From assembly GCF_001431505.1 (NCBI RefSeq), contig NZ_LDJP01000062.1, positions 1 through 43,621 of the forward strand: 43,621 nucleotides of DNA, in the 5' to 3' direction. The notes under the pieces are model-generated. The model did not search any database. It was given only the letters and a program-made list of their open reading frames with translations, and was not told where the DNA came from. Origin of the DNA: Stenotrophomonas daejeonensis. GTDB lineage: Bacteria > Pseudomonadota > Gammaproteobacteria > Xanthomonadales > Xanthomonadaceae. The translations under genes were made by a program, and so were the position numbers. Below are positions 22,394-33,445 of the stretch, in pieces (position 1 is the first letter of the stretch; each line of letters starts with the position of its first letter).

Positions 22394-23236
22394 ACGCGCC
22401 GCCCGCGCGCGCGGGCCGTGGAAATATTCGCGTATCCACGGGTGGTCGAGGCGTTCGATGTCCGGCAGCGGCGCGCAGGCGATCACCTTGTGGTCGGCCA
22501 GCACCGCCACGCGGTCGCAGATGGCGTAGAGCGTGTCCAGGTCGTGGGTGATCAGGAACACGGTCAGGCCCAGCGCTTCCTGCAATGCCTTGATCAGCCG
22601 GTCGAAGGCGGCCGCGCCGATCGGGTCGAGGCCGGCGGTGGGTTCGTCGAGGAACAGCAGCGGCGGGTCCAGCGCCAACGCCCGCGCCAGCCCGGCGCGC
22701 TTGCGCATGCCGCCGGACAGCTGCGAGGGCAGCTTGTTGATGGCGTCGGCCGGCAACCCGGCCAGCTTCACCTTCAGCAGCGCCAGCTCGTAGTGCCAGG
22801 CTTCCGGCAGTTCCGGGTAGTGCTCCTTCAGCGGCACCTGCACGTTCTCGCCGACGGTGAGCGAGGAGAACAGCGCGCCGTCCTGGAACAGCACGCCGGT
22901 GTTGCGCTCGATGTGCAGGCGCGCGGCGGGCTCCTCCGAGCGCGCGTCCTTGCCCAGCACCTCGATCCGGCCGGCATCGGGCCGGCGCAGGCCGAGGATG
23001 GAGCGCATCAGCACCGACTTGCCGGTGCCCGAGCCGCCGACCACGCCGAGGATCTCGCTGCGGCGCACGTCCAGGTCAAGCCCGTCGTGCACGGTCTGGC
23101 TGCCGAAGCGGTTGACCAGCCCGCGCACCTTGATGACGGCGTCGTCGCCATCGGGAACGGTGGCAGCCCCGGTCTTCGCCGGAGCAGCGGCGTCCTCCAT
23201 TTCCCGTTCCCCGTTCCCCGTTCCCGGCTTCATCAT
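22358..23236 (-). CDS. MCE-system ABC transporter ATPase (MlaF-like)
   Basis: A protein of 292 aa, starting at ATG 23236, whose A is the last base of the permease stop (TGATG). ABC motifs: Walker A GVVGGSGTGKSVLM, Q-loop GVLFQDGALFSSLTVGENV, signature LSGGMRKRAGLARAL, Walker B PLLFLDEPTAGLDP and switch HD in LITHDLDTL. The characteristic GMRKR of MlaF-type proteins is present. Unusually, residues near the N-terminus (MMKPGTGNGERE) and the last eleven residues (ESGERGTGKRE) are both encoded by copies of the GGGAACG dispersed repeat. A start at ATG 23200 (MEDAAAP) would skip the first copy. It powers lipid movement between inner membrane and MCE protein. Confidence 0.94.
   Translation of the reverse strand: MMKPGTGNGEREMEDAAAPAKTGAATVPDGDDAVIKVRGLVNRFGSQTVHDGLDLDVRRSEILGVVGGSGTGKSVLMRSILGLRRPDAGRIEVLGKDARSEEPAARLHIERNTGVLFQDGALFSSLTVGENVQVPLKEHYPELPEAWHYELALLKVKLAGLPADAINKLPSQLSGGMRKRAGLARALALDPPLLFLDEPTAGLDPIGAAAFDRLIKALQEALGLTVFLITHDLDTLYAICDRVAVLADHKVIACAPLPDIERLDHPWIREYFHGPRARAARESGERGTGKRE
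23201..23229 (-). repeat. GGGAACG repeat at the 5' end of the MlaF-like gene
   Basis: On the minus strand: GCCGGGAACGGGGAACGGGG and on to AACGGGAAA. Read in frame as KPGTGNGERE. Same orientation as the copy at the 3' end of the same gene. Confidence 0.75.
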
Positions 23237-24348
23237 CACCAGTCCATGTGCATGAACCACAACGCCGCCAGCGCGTCGAGAATGATGACCAGCGAGATGG
23301 TCTGCACCACGCTGGAGGTGGTGCGCTCGCCCACCGATTGCGCGGTGCCTTCCACCTTCAGCCCTTCCAGGCAGCCGATCAGGGCGATGATGATCGCGAA
23401 CACCGGCGCCTTGGACAGGCCGACGAGGAAGTGCCGGGCCTCCATCGTCTCGTGCATGCGCGCGATGTACATCTGCGGCGGGATGCCGAGGTCGAACGCG
23501 CCGACGGTGACGCCGCCGGCCAGGCCGGCGATCATCGCGATGAAGGTCAGCAGCGGCAGCATCACCAGCAGCGCCAGCACCCGCGGCAGCACCAGCAGGT
23601 CGACGGGGTCCAGGCCGAGGGTGCGGATGGCGTCGATCTCCTCGCGCGCCTTCATCGCGCCGATCTGCGCGGTGAAGGCGCTGGCGGTGCGCCCGGCCAG
23701 CACGATGGCGGTGAGCAGCACGCCGAACTCGCGCAGGAAGGCGATGTTGACCAGCTCCACCACGTAAATTTCCGCGCCGAAGTCGCGCAGGATGGTGGAG
23801 CCGAGGAAGGCGATCACCGCGCCGACCAGGTAGGACAGCAGCGCGATCAGCGGCACCGCGTCCAGCCCCACTTCCTCCATCTGGTGCACGGTGGCGGTCA
23901 GCCGCAGGCGCCGCGGCTGGCGCAGCAGCCGCGCCAGCTTGGCCAGGTTCTCGCCGAAGAAGCCCAGCAGCACCACGACGTTGCCGCCGATGGCGTGCAT
24001 CGAGCGGCCCAGCCGCTCCAGCGCCGCGGCCACGCCGTAGTCGCGCTGCGGCTTGGGGCGTTCGTCGGCCACTTCCTCGATGGTGCAGACCAGCGCGCGG
24101 TGGTCATCGCGGAACAGCAGCGCCTCGTCGGGCAGCCCGGCGCGGTGCGCGAAGCGCAACAGCTGCAGCACGCCGGCCGAATCCAGCTGCTCGATGCCAC
24201 GCGCATCCAGCGTTTGCGGCGAGGTGTCCAGCGCGCGCAGCAGCTGCGCCGACTGCAGCGCGGTGGACAGCGTCCAGTTGCCGGACAACCTGAGCTGGCC
24301 GTCGGCATCGGGGTCCATCGCGCAATGGGGCGGTCGGGGCTGTTTCAT
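23236..24348 (-). CDS. MlaE-family permease with N-terminal STAS domain
   Basis: A protein of 370 aa. Residues 1-90 form a STAS-like domain (GQLRLSGNWTLSTALQSAQL, LDARGIEQLDSAGVLQLLRF). The MlaE permease follows from about 130: MEEVGLDAVPLIALLSYLVG, FLGSTILRDFGAEIYVVELV, FGVLLTAIVLAGRTASAFTA, QIGAMKAREEIDAIRTLGLD and the C-terminal AIIIALIGCLEGLKVEGTAQ with VGERTTSSVVQTISLVIILD. In E. coli the STAS protein MlaB is separate, so this is a fused arrangement. The start is uncertain between ATG 24357 and 24348; the frame is open to 24474. First gene of the operon ATPase, MCE protein, lipoprotein. An 85-bp divergent region separates it from the ThrE-type exporter. Confidence 0.92.
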   Translation of the reverse strand: MKQPRPPHCAMDPDADGQLRLSGNWTLSTALQSAQLLRALDTSPQTLDARGIEQLDSAGVLQLLRFAHRAGLPDEALLFRDDHRALVCTIEEVADERPKPQRDYGVAAALERLGRSMHAIGGNVVVLLGFFGENLAKLARLLRQPRRLRLTATVHQMEEVGLDAVPLIALLSYLVGAVIAFLGSTILRDFGAEIYVVELVNIAFLREFGVLLTAIVLAGRTASAFTAQIGAMKAREEIDAIRTLGLDPVDLLVLPRVLALLVMLPLLTFIAMIAGLAGGVTVGAFDLGIPPQMYIARMHETMEARHFLVGLSKAPVFAIIIALIGCLEGLKVEGTAQSVGERTTSSVVQTISLVIILDALAALWFMHMDW

Positions 24349-24433
24349 CGCGGGCATCCGTGGCCGAGCATAACCTGTCATTCCGTTGTCTGCGGGCGAG
24401 TACGGCGGCCGCTTCCGGGTGATACTAGCGCGC

Positions 24434-25693
24434 ATGTCCGCCGACCCGACCGCCCTTCTTCCCAACCGTGCCACCTACGCCCAGCGCGTGGCATTCGTCT
24501 CGGAGATCGCAGGCCGCCTGCACAGCTACGGCACCACCGCGCAGCGGCTGGAAGCGGCGGTGGTGGGGTTGTCGCAGCAACTGGACCTGGACTGCGAACC
24601 GTGGTCGAACCCGACCGGCCTGATCCTGAGTTTCAGCGACCCGACCCAGGCCATCGGTTCCAGCGACATCACCCGCGTGATCCGGCTCGGGCCGGGCGAC
24701 AACAACCTGCACAAGCTGGCGATGGCCGACCAGATCGCCGATGCGGTGGCCAGCGGGCAGATGAGCATCGCCCAGGGCCACACCGCGCTGCGCCAGCTCG
24801 ACCGCGACCCGACCTGGCGCGACAACACGCAGATGCTGCTGTCCTTCGGCCTCGGCTCGGCCGGCGTGGCGGGCATGTGGCGGCTGCCGTGGCTGGACGT
24901 GGTCACCGCCGGCATCACCGGGCTGCTGATCGGCGTGCTGCTGTTCTATGCCGACCGCCGCGTCGCCACCCGCGAGGCCGGCGAAGCGCTGGCCGCGATG
25001 CTGGCCGGTTTCGTGGTGGTGCTGGTGGCCACTTTCATCGGCCCGCTGAACCAGAACTCGGTGATCATCGCCGCACTGGTGGTGCTGGTGCCGGGCATGA
25101 CGCTGACCAACGCGGTCAACGAGCTGACCAGCCAGCACTGGGTATCGGGCACGGCGCGCTTCGCCGGCGCGCTGACCACGATCATGAAACTCACCGTCGG
25201 CGCGATGATCGCGGTGACCATTACCCGGCTGCTGGGGCTGGAGCCGCAGATACGCGCGCTGCGGCCGCAGCCGGAATGGGTGGAATGGGGCTCGGTGGTG
25301 CTGGCGTCGTTCGCCTTCGCGATGCTGTTCCGCGCCGCGTGGCGCGATTATCCGTGGGTGATGGCCGCCTCGCTGGCCGGTTATGCCATTTCCCGGTACG
25401 GCGGCCAGCAATGGGGCGGCCCGGTCGGCATCTTCCTGGCGGCGATGGCGCTGGCCGCGGCCGGCAACCTCTTCGGTCGCGTGGTGCAGCGCCCCGGTGC
25501 CATCGTGAGGCTGCCCGGCATCATCATGCTGGTGCCCGGCAGCATCAGCCTGCGCGGGGTATTGAGCCTGGTCCAGCAGCAGAACGTGAATGCCGGTGAA
25601 TCGGCGCTGCTGACGGTGATGAACGTGGTGATGGCGCTGGTGGCCGGGTTGCTGTTCGGCAACCTGCTGATTCCGGCGCGGAAGAATCTCTGA
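24434..25693 (+). CDS. Threonine/serine exporter family protein (ThrE)
   Basis: A protein of 419 aa combining both halves of the ThrE family. The N-terminal half (about 12-260) has YAQRVAFVSEIAGRLHSYGT, AAVVGLSQQLDLDCEPWSNP, QIADAVASGQMSIAQGHTAL and a first set of helices (VTAGITGLLIGVLLFYADRR, FVVVLVATFIGPLNQNSVII, ALVVLVPGMTLTNAVNELTS). The C-terminal half has WGSVVLASFAFAMLFRAAWR and LPGIIMLVPGSISLRGVLSL, the duplicated pore-type motif with PG. About ten membrane segments. Exports small hydroxylated amino acids in characterised members. Start at ATG 24434 (MSADPTALLP); the frame is open upstream without family sequence. It ends in a convergent region with hns carrying a large palindrome and a bidirectional terminator. 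Confidence 0.92.
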   Translation: MSADPTALLPNRATYAQRVAFVSEIAGRLHSYGTTAQRLEAAVVGLSQQLDLDCEPWSNPTGLILSFSDPTQAIGSSDITRVIRLGPGDNNLHKLAMADQIADAVASGQMSIAQGHTALRQLDRDPTWRDNTQMLLSFGLGSAGVAGMWRLPWLDVVTAGITGLLIGVLLFYADRRVATREAGEALAAMLAGFVVVLVATFIGPLNQNSVIIAALVVLVPGMTLTNAVNELTSQHWVSGTARFAGALTTIMKLTVGAMIAVTITRLLGLEPQIRALRPQPEWVEWGSVVLASFAFAMLFRAAWRDYPWVMAASLAGYAISRYGGQQWGGPVGIFLAAMALAAAGNLFGRVVQRPGAIVRLPGIIMLVPGSISLRGVLSLVQQQNVNAGESALLTVMNVVMALVAGLLFGNLLIPARKNL

Positions 25694-25711
25694 AGGCCTG
25701 AAACGCATTCA

Positions 25712-25777
25712 CAGGAGCGACGTCAGTCGCGATCGGGTTTTACCGGTAAAGCTTCATCGCGACTGACGTCGCTCCTG
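25712..25777. repeat. Large palindrome, GGAGCGAC family
   Basis: CAGGAGCGACGTCAGTCGCG at the left pairs with its inverse at the right end (25757-25777) around a loop with TTTTACCGGTAAAG. Each arm contains its own inner palindrome. Lies between the convergent thrE-type and H-NS genes. Related copies at 37991 and 43517, and a variant at 30444. Confidence 0.88.
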
Positions 25778-25806
25778 CACAGGCTGGCTTGCCGAACCCA
25801 GTCCCG

Positions 25807-25838
25807 AAAAAAAACGCCGGCATTTGCCGGCGTTTTTT
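25807..25838. terminator. Bidirectional intrinsic terminator
   Basis: ACGCCGGCA/TGCCGGCGT stem with runs of A on the left and T on the right (AAAAAAAA and TTTTTT), so it works on either strand. It serves the exporter gene on the plus strand and the H-NS relative on the minus strand. Confidence 0.92.
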
Positions 25839-25857
25839 CAGCGAGGTATTCCCCGGA

Positions 25858-26226
25858 TCACTTCTGGATCAGGAAATCCTCGACCTTGCGGCCGTTGCCG
25901 GTGTATTCGGCCAGCCAGCGCGGCTGCTTGCCACGGCCGGTCCAGGTATTGGCGGCATTGGCCGGGTCGCGATACTTCGGGGCGATCTTGGTGCCCTTGT
26001 TGGGGTTCTTCGCGGCCTTGGCGGCACGCGGTGCGCGGGTGGCCCGGGGGGCGCCCGCGCCGAACAGTTCGTCGATGCTGTAGCCGGCCTTCTGCGCGGC
26101 CTTCACCAGTTGCGCACGCACCTTGGTGATGGGCTGGCGCTTGGAAACCACGGTCTTGCGCTTCTGCGCGTCGCGGATCAGGGAGGCCAGTTCTTTGGCC
26201 GACAGGCCGCTCAGGTCAATACTCAT
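25858..26226 (-). CDS. H-NS family nucleoid-associated protein
   Basis: A protein of 122 aa. The N-terminal half is helical and should dimerise (LSAKELASLIRDAQKRKTVV, KVRAQLVKAAQKAGYSIDEL). A basic Ala/Pro linker (RATRAPRAAKAAKNPNKGTK) leads to the H-NS DNA-binding domain APKYRDPANAANTWTGRGKQ PRWLAEY, whose TWTGRGKQPRW loop inserts in the minor groove of AT-rich DNA. The sequence fits the Xanthomonadaceae XrvA/BpH3-like branch. It could silence AT-richer acquired DNA such as the restriction-modification island here, though nothing shows this directly. GGAG lies before ATG 26226, and a near-consensus promoter is present upstream. Confidence 0.93.
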   Translation of the reverse strand: MSIDLSGLSAKELASLIRDAQKRKTVVSKRQPITKVRAQLVKAAQKAGYSIDELFGAGAPRATRAPRAAKAAKNPNKGTKIAPKYRDPANAANTWTGRGKQPRWLAEYTGNGRKVEDFLIQK

Positions 26227-26280
26227 CGGTTACTCCGGATAATGGGGCAGGGGGTATCGCCATTCCGTGGCGGCGCCGCG

Positions 26281-26310
26281 AGCATAACGGCATCGGGGCG
26301 CGCTTGACAA
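26281..26310 (-). promoter_or_regulatory. Promoter of the H-NS family gene
   Basis: On the minus strand TTGTCA (26310-26305), an 18-bp spacer and TATGCT (26286-26281). It gives a leader of roughly 50 bases. The best sigma70-type promoter seen in the window. Confidence 0.7.
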
Positions 26311-26346
26311 ACCCCCTTCGTATTCCGGAAAGGCAGGGCGGACATG

Positions 26347-26371
26347 AAAAGGCCGGGGTATTGCCCCGGCC
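26347..26371 (-). terminator. Intrinsic terminator after proS
   Basis: GGCCGGGGTATTGCCCCGGC C forms a 9-bp stem at 26351-26371, followed on the minus strand by TTTT (26350-26347). Confidence 0.85.
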
Positions 26372-26378
26372 CCGTGGA

Positions 26379-28073
26379 TTAACCGGCGATTTTCCGCAGT
26401 ATCGCCGCCTTGTCCAGATTCTCCGCCTCGCTGGCGCTGCGGGCACGGTATTCAAAGGTGCCGGCGGCCAGGCCGCGCTCGGACACCACGATGCGGTGCG
26501 GGATGCCGATCAGCTCCATGTCGGCGAACATCGCGCCGGGGCGCAGGCCGCGGTCGTCCAGCGCCGCGTCGATGCCGGCGGCCTGCAGTTCGGCCAGCAG
26601 CGCCTCGGCGGCGGCGGTGACGGCCGCGTCCTGCTTCGGGTTGATCATGCACACCACCGCCTGCCACGGTGCCATCGCCGCCGGCCAGACGATGCCGGCC
26701 GCGTCGTGGTTCTGCTCGATCGCCGCGGCGACGATGCGCGACACGCCGATGCCGTAGCAGCCCATCGCCATCACCGCGGCCTTGCCGTTCTCGTCCAGCA
26801 CCGTGGCCTTGAGCGCCTCGGCGTATTTGCGGCCGAGCTGGAATACGTGGCCGACCTCGATGCCGCGCGCGATTTTCAGTTCGCCGCCGTCGCGGGCACG
26901 GTCGCCGGCCACCACGTTGCGGATATCGGCCACTTCCGGCTCGGGCAAATCGCGGCCCCAGTTGACGCCGGCGATGTGGAAGCCCTTTTCGTTGGCGCCG
27001 ACGACGAAATCGGCCATCGCCGCCACGTCGCGGTCGGCGACCACGCGGATCGCCTTGCGCGGATTCAGCGGGCCGAGGAAACCCGGTTCGCTGCCGAGGT
27101 GTTCGGCAATCTCGACCTCGCTGGCCATGCGGTAATCGGCCAGCCCGGCGACCTTGGCCAGTTTGATTTCATTGACGTCGTGGTCGCCGCGCACCAGCGC
27201 CAGCACGAAGTCGTTTTCGGCCGTCATCACCGCCACCGACTTGACCGTGCGCAGCAACGCGATGCCCATCAGCGCGGCCACGTCCTCGCAGGTTTTCTGG
27301 GTCGGGGTTTCGACCTTGCGCAGTTCCTCGCTGGCGGCCGCGCGCGGGGCCGGGTCGGCGGCGACGGCGGCCTCGACGTTGGCCGCGTAATCCGAGCCGG
27401 TGGAAAACACCAGCGCGTCCTCGCCGGAATCGGCGATCACGTGGAATTCCTGCGAGGCATCGCCGCCGATCGCGCCCGAATCGGCCTGTACCGCGCGGAA
27501 TTCCAGCCCCAGCCGGGTGAAGATGCGGGTATAGGCCGCCTTCATGTTCTCGTATTCGGCGACCAGGCTGGCCTCGTCCAGATGGAAGGAATAAGCGTCC
27601 TTCATCAGGAATTCGCGCGCGCGCATCACCCCGAAGCGCGGGCGGATTTCATCGCGGAACTTGGTCTGGACCTGGTAGAAATTGACCGGCAGCTGCTTGT
27701 AGCTGGACAGCTCCTGCCGCGCGAAATCGGTGATGGCTTCCTCGGCGGTGGGGCTGTAGCAGTATTCCTGCTCCTTGCGGTCGCGGATCTTCAGCAACTG
27801 GTTGCCGAATTTCTCCCAGCGCCCGGTTTCCTCCCACAGCTCCTTCGGCTGGATGGTCGGCAACTGCAGTTCCACCGCGCCGGCGCGGTTCATTTCCTCG
27901 CGGACGATGGCCTCCACCTTGCGCAGCACGCGCAGGCCCAGCGGCGACCAGGTATAGAGGCCCGAGGCCAGCTTGCGGATCATGCCCGCGCGCAGCATCA
28001 GCTTGTGGCTGACCAGCTCGGCGTCGGCGGGGGTTTCCTTGGTGGTGTGCAGGTGGAACCGGGAAAGGCGCAT
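26379..28073 (-). CDS. proS: Prolyl-tRNA synthetase, bacterial type with editing domain
   Basis: A protein of 564 aa that charges tRNA-Pro. It has class II motif 1 around [20 protein letters not shown], motif 2 [20 protein letters not shown], and the motif 3 region [20 protein letters not shown]. The inserted YbaK-like editing domain (about 225-395) includes [40 protein letters not shown] and [20 protein letters not shown]; it clears mischarged Ala-tRNA-Pro. The C-terminal anticodon domain has [20 protein letters not shown] and [18 protein letters not shown]. Length is as expected (E. coli 572). Start at 28073; no clear ribosome site. It is monocistronic, ending in a terminator at 26347-26371. 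Confidence 0.97.
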   Translation of the reverse strand: MRLSRFHLHTTKETPADAELVSHKLMLRAGMIRKLASGLYTWSPLGLRVLRKVEAIVREEMNRAGAVELQLPTIQPKELWEETGRWEKFGNQLLKIRDRKEQEYCYSPTAEEAITDFARQELSSYKQLPVNFYQVQTKFRDEIRPRFGVMRAREFLMKDAYSFHLDEASLVAEYENMKAAYTRIFTRLGLEFRAVQADSGAIGGDASQEFHVIADSGEDALVFSTGSDYAANVEAAVAADPAPRAAASEELRKVETPTQKTCEDVAALMGIALLRTVKSVAVMTAENDFVLALVRGDHDVNEIKLAKVAGLADYRMASEVEIAEHLGSEPGFLGPLNPRKAIRVVADRDVAAMADFVVGANEKGFHIAGVNWGRDLPEPEVADIRNVVAGDRARDGGELKIARGIEVGHVFQLGRKYAEALKATVLDENGKAAVMAMGCYGIGVSRIVAAAIEQNHDAAGIVWPAAMAPWQAVVCMINPKQDAAVTAAAEALLAELQAAGIDAALDDRGLRPGAMFADMELIGIPHRIVVSERGLAAGTFEYRARSASEAENLDKAAILRKIAG

Positions 28074-28160
28074 GGCGGGGGTCGCGAAACGGCGGGCCGG
28101 CCATTTTGCCAGAAGCCCCGGCGGGGCATGGGAACTTCCCCGTGGCCGCCGGGCTTTACC

Positions 28161-28187
28161 GTAGCTGCCGGGCTTGCCCGGCAGGCG
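28161..28187 (+). repeat. Single GTAG-headed REP
   Basis: GTAGCTGCCGGGCTTGCCCG continuing to GCAGGC. It is one palindromic unit without an inverted partner, in the 135-bp gap between proS and the DUF4124 gene. Confidence 0.8.
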
Positions 28188-28208
28188 CCGGCGGGGCGAG
28201 CCGTGCCG

Positions 28209-28577
28209 CTACTTGCAGTAGACCGCGGCGGCGGCCTCGGCCAGTTGCTTCTGCGCCGCGCGCTGGGCCTCGTCCAGTTCCGCGTCGGGCTTGCCGTCGC
28301 CGTCGGTGTCCTGCATCACCGGGCCGCTGCCGGCCAGCAGCTTCAGGTTGTCGCGCGCCGAGGTGCACTGCGGGGACGCTTCGGCCTTGGCCGGCTCGGC
28401 CTCGGCCACCGGGTCGCCGTTGTCGGTGATGCGACGGGTTTCGTACTTCTGCCCCTCCGGCGGACGCTCGGAGTACTGGGTGACGCCGTTGGCGTCCTTC
28501 CACTTGTACAGGGGGCCGGCCACGGCGGTGGCGCTGGTCAACAGCAGCAGGCAGCAGAGGCTGGGCAGGGCGCGCAT
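28209..28577 (-). CDS. DUF4124 domain exported protein
   Basis: A protein of 122 aa from ATG 28577. A signal peptide (MRALPSLCCLLLLTSATAVA) precedes the DUF4124 hallmark GPLYKWKDANGVTQYSERPP EGQKYE. The rest is a charged region with a DTDGDGKPDAEL stretch that looks like a calcium-binding loop, and a helical end LAEAAAAVYCK whose Cys may pair with the Cys in PQCTSARDN. Function of DUF4124 is unknown; it is common in envelope proteins of this group. Divergent from pssA with 76 bp between starts. The frame runs open to 28691, but those residues are not signal-like. Confidence 0.88.
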   Translation of the reverse strand: MRALPSLCCLLLLTSATAVAGPLYKWKDANGVTQYSERPPEGQKYETRRITDNGDPVAEAEPAKAEASPQCTSARDNLKLLAGSGPVMQDTDGDGKPDAELDEAQRAAQKQLAEAAAAVYCK

Positions 28578-28653
28578 GGCGGCTCCGGATGCTTGGGATC
28601 GGTCGATTGCAGCATCCGGTGACTCCTCATGCAAGTCGATTAAACTTCCGGGC

Positions 28654-29430
28654 ATGGACCAGAACCGCCCACCGCCACGTTCGCGCAGCATCTACCTGCT
28701 GCCCAACCTGTTCACCACCGCCGGCCTGTTCGCCGGCTTCTACGCGATCATCGCCGCGGCCAACGGCCAGTTCGTCAACGCCAGCATCGCCGTGTTCGTG
28801 GCCGCGGTGATGGATGGCCTGGACGGCCGCGTGGCGCGCCTGACCGGCACCAGCAGCGAATTCGGCGTGCAGTACGACTCGCTGGCCGACCTGGTCAGCT
28901 TCGGCATGGCGCCGGCGCTGGTGATGTACCACTGGGCGCTGGCCTCGCTGAAGTTCGATGGCGACGTGATGGGCCGGGTGGGCTGGGCGGCCGCCTTCCT
29001 GTACGCGGCCTGCGCGGCGCTGCGGCTGGCCCGCTTCAACACCCAGGTGGGCGTGGTGGACAAGTGCTGGTTCGTCGGCCTGGCCAGCCCGGCGGCGGCG
29101 GGGCTGATGATGTCCTTCGTCTGGGCGTTCGCCGATGGCGGCCTGGGCTGGAACGGCGAGGAACTGCGCTACGTGGCGCTGGGCGTGACCATCCTCGCCG
29201 CGCTGCTGATGGTCAGCCGCATCCGTTTCTGGAGCTTCAAGGGCGGCAACGGCAAGGGCGCGCGTTCGGAGCGGGTGCCGTTCGTGGTGCTGGCGCTGGT
29301 GCCGATCGTCATCGCCATCATGGTGACCGACCCGCCGCGGGTGCTGTTCGTCGTCGGCGTGATCTACGCCTTGTCCGGGCCGGCGATGTGGCTGTGGCAG
29401 CGTTGGCGCCAGCCGGCCGCGGTGGAATGA
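28654..29430 (+). CDS. pssA: CDP-diacylglycerol-serine O-phosphatidyltransferase
   Basis: A membrane protein of 258 aa that makes phosphatidylserine from CDP-diacylglycerol and serine. The CDP-alcohol phosphatidyltransferase motif DGRVARLTGTSSEFGVQYDS LADLVSFG (D-G-x2-A-R-x8-G-x3-D-x3-D pattern) lies near residues 57-79, preceded by the helix LLPNLFTTAGLFAGFYAIIA. Further helices are VGWAAAFLYAACAALRLARF, GLMMSFVWAFADGG and VPFVVLALVPIVIAIMV. This is the multi-spanning type II enzyme found in Bacillus and many proteobacteria, not the soluble PssA of E. coli. The ATG at 28654 was chosen from the family start MDQNRPPPRSRSIYLLPNLF. The stop overlaps the next gene's start (ATGA). Confidence 0.94.
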   Translation: MDQNRPPPRSRSIYLLPNLFTTAGLFAGFYAIIAAANGQFVNASIAVFVAAVMDGLDGRVARLTGTSSEFGVQYDSLADLVSFGMAPALVMYHWALASLKFDGDVMGRVGWAAAFLYAACAALRLARFNTQVGVVDKCWFVGLASPAAAGLMMSFVWAFADGGLGWNGEELRYVALGVTILAALLMVSRIRFWSFKGGNGKGARSERVPFVVLALVPIVIAIMVTDPPRVLFVVGVIYALSGPAMWLWQRWRQPAAVE

Positions 29431-29870
29431 ACGGCGCATCGCCCGTGTCCGTGTGGTCGGCATCGCAGCAGGCGTGGCTGCAGGCGATGGGGTATGCGGT
29501 GTACGTGGAGGGTGGCGCGCTGGACGCGCTGCCGCCGGTGCAGGCCGGGATGCCCGTGATGGCGGCGCACGAAGCCGTGCCCGAGCGCCCGCGCGCGCCT
29601 GCGCGCCGCGAACCGGCCCCGCGGGTTTCGCCGGAGGTGCCGGCCACCGCGCCGGAAACGCGCGCCGCGCCGCCGCGTCGGGGCGGCGGCCCGCGCCTGC
29701 CCGACCGCCTGCAGATCGCCCTGCTGCGGGCTTCCGGCTGCAATCCCAACGATCCGCAGACCCGCGCGCTGATGGAAGGCTGGCCGCTGGCCGAGCTGCG
29801 CGCCAACCCGGCGGCCAAGCGCGCGCTGTGGCCGCAGCTGCGCGCGCTGCGGCGGAAGCAGCGGCAATGA
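29427..29870 (+). CDS. holD: DNA polymerase III psi subunit (HolD-like)
   Basis: A protein of 147 aa, weakly conserved but recognisable. The N-terminal SASQQAWLQAMGYAVYV aligns with the RRDWQLQQLGITQW start of E. coli HolD, and the C-terminal LAELRANPAAKRALWPQLRA aligns with LTDLRANPTARAALWQQICT. Between them lies a Pro/Ala/Arg-rich linker (about 48-95: VPERPRAPARREPAP and so on). The gene order holD-rimI is the same as in E. coli, which supports the call. Psi bridges chi to the clamp loader and links it to SSB; its partner gene holC is 4 kb away. Starts by ATGA overlap with pssA and ends by ATGA overlap with rimI, so the three genes are translationally coupled. Confidence 0.82.
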   Translation: MNGASPVSVWSASQQAWLQAMGYAVYVEGGALDALPPVQAGMPVMAAHEAVPERPRAPARREPAPRVSPEVPATAPETRAAPPRRGGGPRLPDRLQIALLRASGCNPNDPQTRALMEGWPLAELRANPAAKRALWPQLRALRRKQRQ

Positions 29871-30364
29871 ACGCGCTGGCGGTTGCGCCGGCGCCGCTGC
29901 TGCGCCCGATGCACGAGGGCGACCTGGACGCGGTGATGGAGGTCGAGCGCCGCGCCTATCCGTTCCCGTGGACGCGCGGCATCTTCCAGGACTGCCTGCG
30001 CGCCGGTTACTCCGGGCGCGTGCTGGAGCTGGATGGCTGCCTTGTCGGTTACGCGATGCTGAGCATCGCCGCCGACGAGGCGCACGTGCTCAACGTCTGC
30101 GTCGATCCGCATCGCCAGTCGCACGGGCTGGGCCGGCGCCTGCTGCGCGAACTGGTGCGGCTGGCGCGGCAGCGCGACGCGGTGCGGGTCTTCCTCGAGG
30201 TGCGCCCGTCCAATCGTCCGGCCATCGCGCTGTACCACAGCGAGGGCTTCAACGAGATCGGCCGCCGCCCGCGCTACTACCCGGCCGAAAACGGCCGCGA
30301 GGATGCGCTGGTGATGGCGATGGAGCTGGTGGACGCGGATATCGCCACGATGCCGCCGTTGTAG
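29867..30364 (+). CDS. rimI: Ribosomal protein bS18-alanine N-acetyltransferase
   Basis: A GNAT acetyltransferase of 165 aa that acetylates the N-terminus of ribosomal protein S18. The pattern is APLLRPMHEGDLDAVMEVER, RAYPFPWTRGIFQDCLRAGY (the RimI AYPxPW motif), the acetyl-CoA loop VCVDPHRQSHGLGRRLLREL (Q-x2-G-x-G/A) and EVRPSNRPAIALYHSEGFNE with IGRRPRYY. Starts by ATGA overlap with holD. Its TAG stop (30362-30364) is the TAG of the GTAG head of a BIME that begins at 30361, so the last residues (ADIATMPPL) may have been trimmed or set by the insertion. Confidence 0.95.
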   Translation: MNALAVAPAPLLRPMHEGDLDAVMEVERRAYPFPWTRGIFQDCLRAGYSGRVLELDGCLVGYAMLSIAADEAHVLNVCVDPHRQSHGLGRRLLRELVRLARQRDAVRVFLEVRPSNRPAIALYHSEGFNEIGRRPRYYPAENGREDALVMAMELVDADIATMPPL

Positions 30365-30425
30365 GTCGGGGCTACGCCCCCGACGTTTCGTGCATGTCGC
30401 CGTCGGGGGCTTAGCCCCGACCTAC
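30361..30425. repeat. GTAG-headed BIME overlapping the rimI stop
   Basis: GTAGGTCGGGGCTACGCCCC(CGAC) at the left and the inverse of GTAGGTCGGGGCTAAGCCCC at the right, ending in CTAC (30422-30425). A different sequence subtype from the TGCGGGGCTTGCCCCGCA arms elsewhere. Confidence 0.9.
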
Positions 30426-30443
30426 GGGCTGTAATTGGATTTT

Positions 30444-30514
30444 GCAGGAGCGCACCTTGGTGCGCGAGAGGCTTTACCGGTACAGCTCCATCGCGCACCA
30501 AGGTGCGCTCCTGC
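30444..30514. repeat. Large palindrome, GGAGCGCACC variant
   Basis: GCAGGAGCGCACCTTGGTGC at the left is repeated in inverse at the right. Loop contains GGCTTTACCGGTACAGC, similar to the loop of the GGAGCGAC copies. Sits between the convergent rimI and valS, next to the BIME. Confidence 0.88.
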
Positions 30515-30565
30515 GGGGCAAAGGCAGTGCCGACCAACGGTCGGCACCCACCGGCGATCTGACTT

Positions 30566-33412
<2,847 letters not shown>

Positions 33413-33445
33413 GCGGGGAAACCGGGTGGAATGCTGGGGGAGGGA

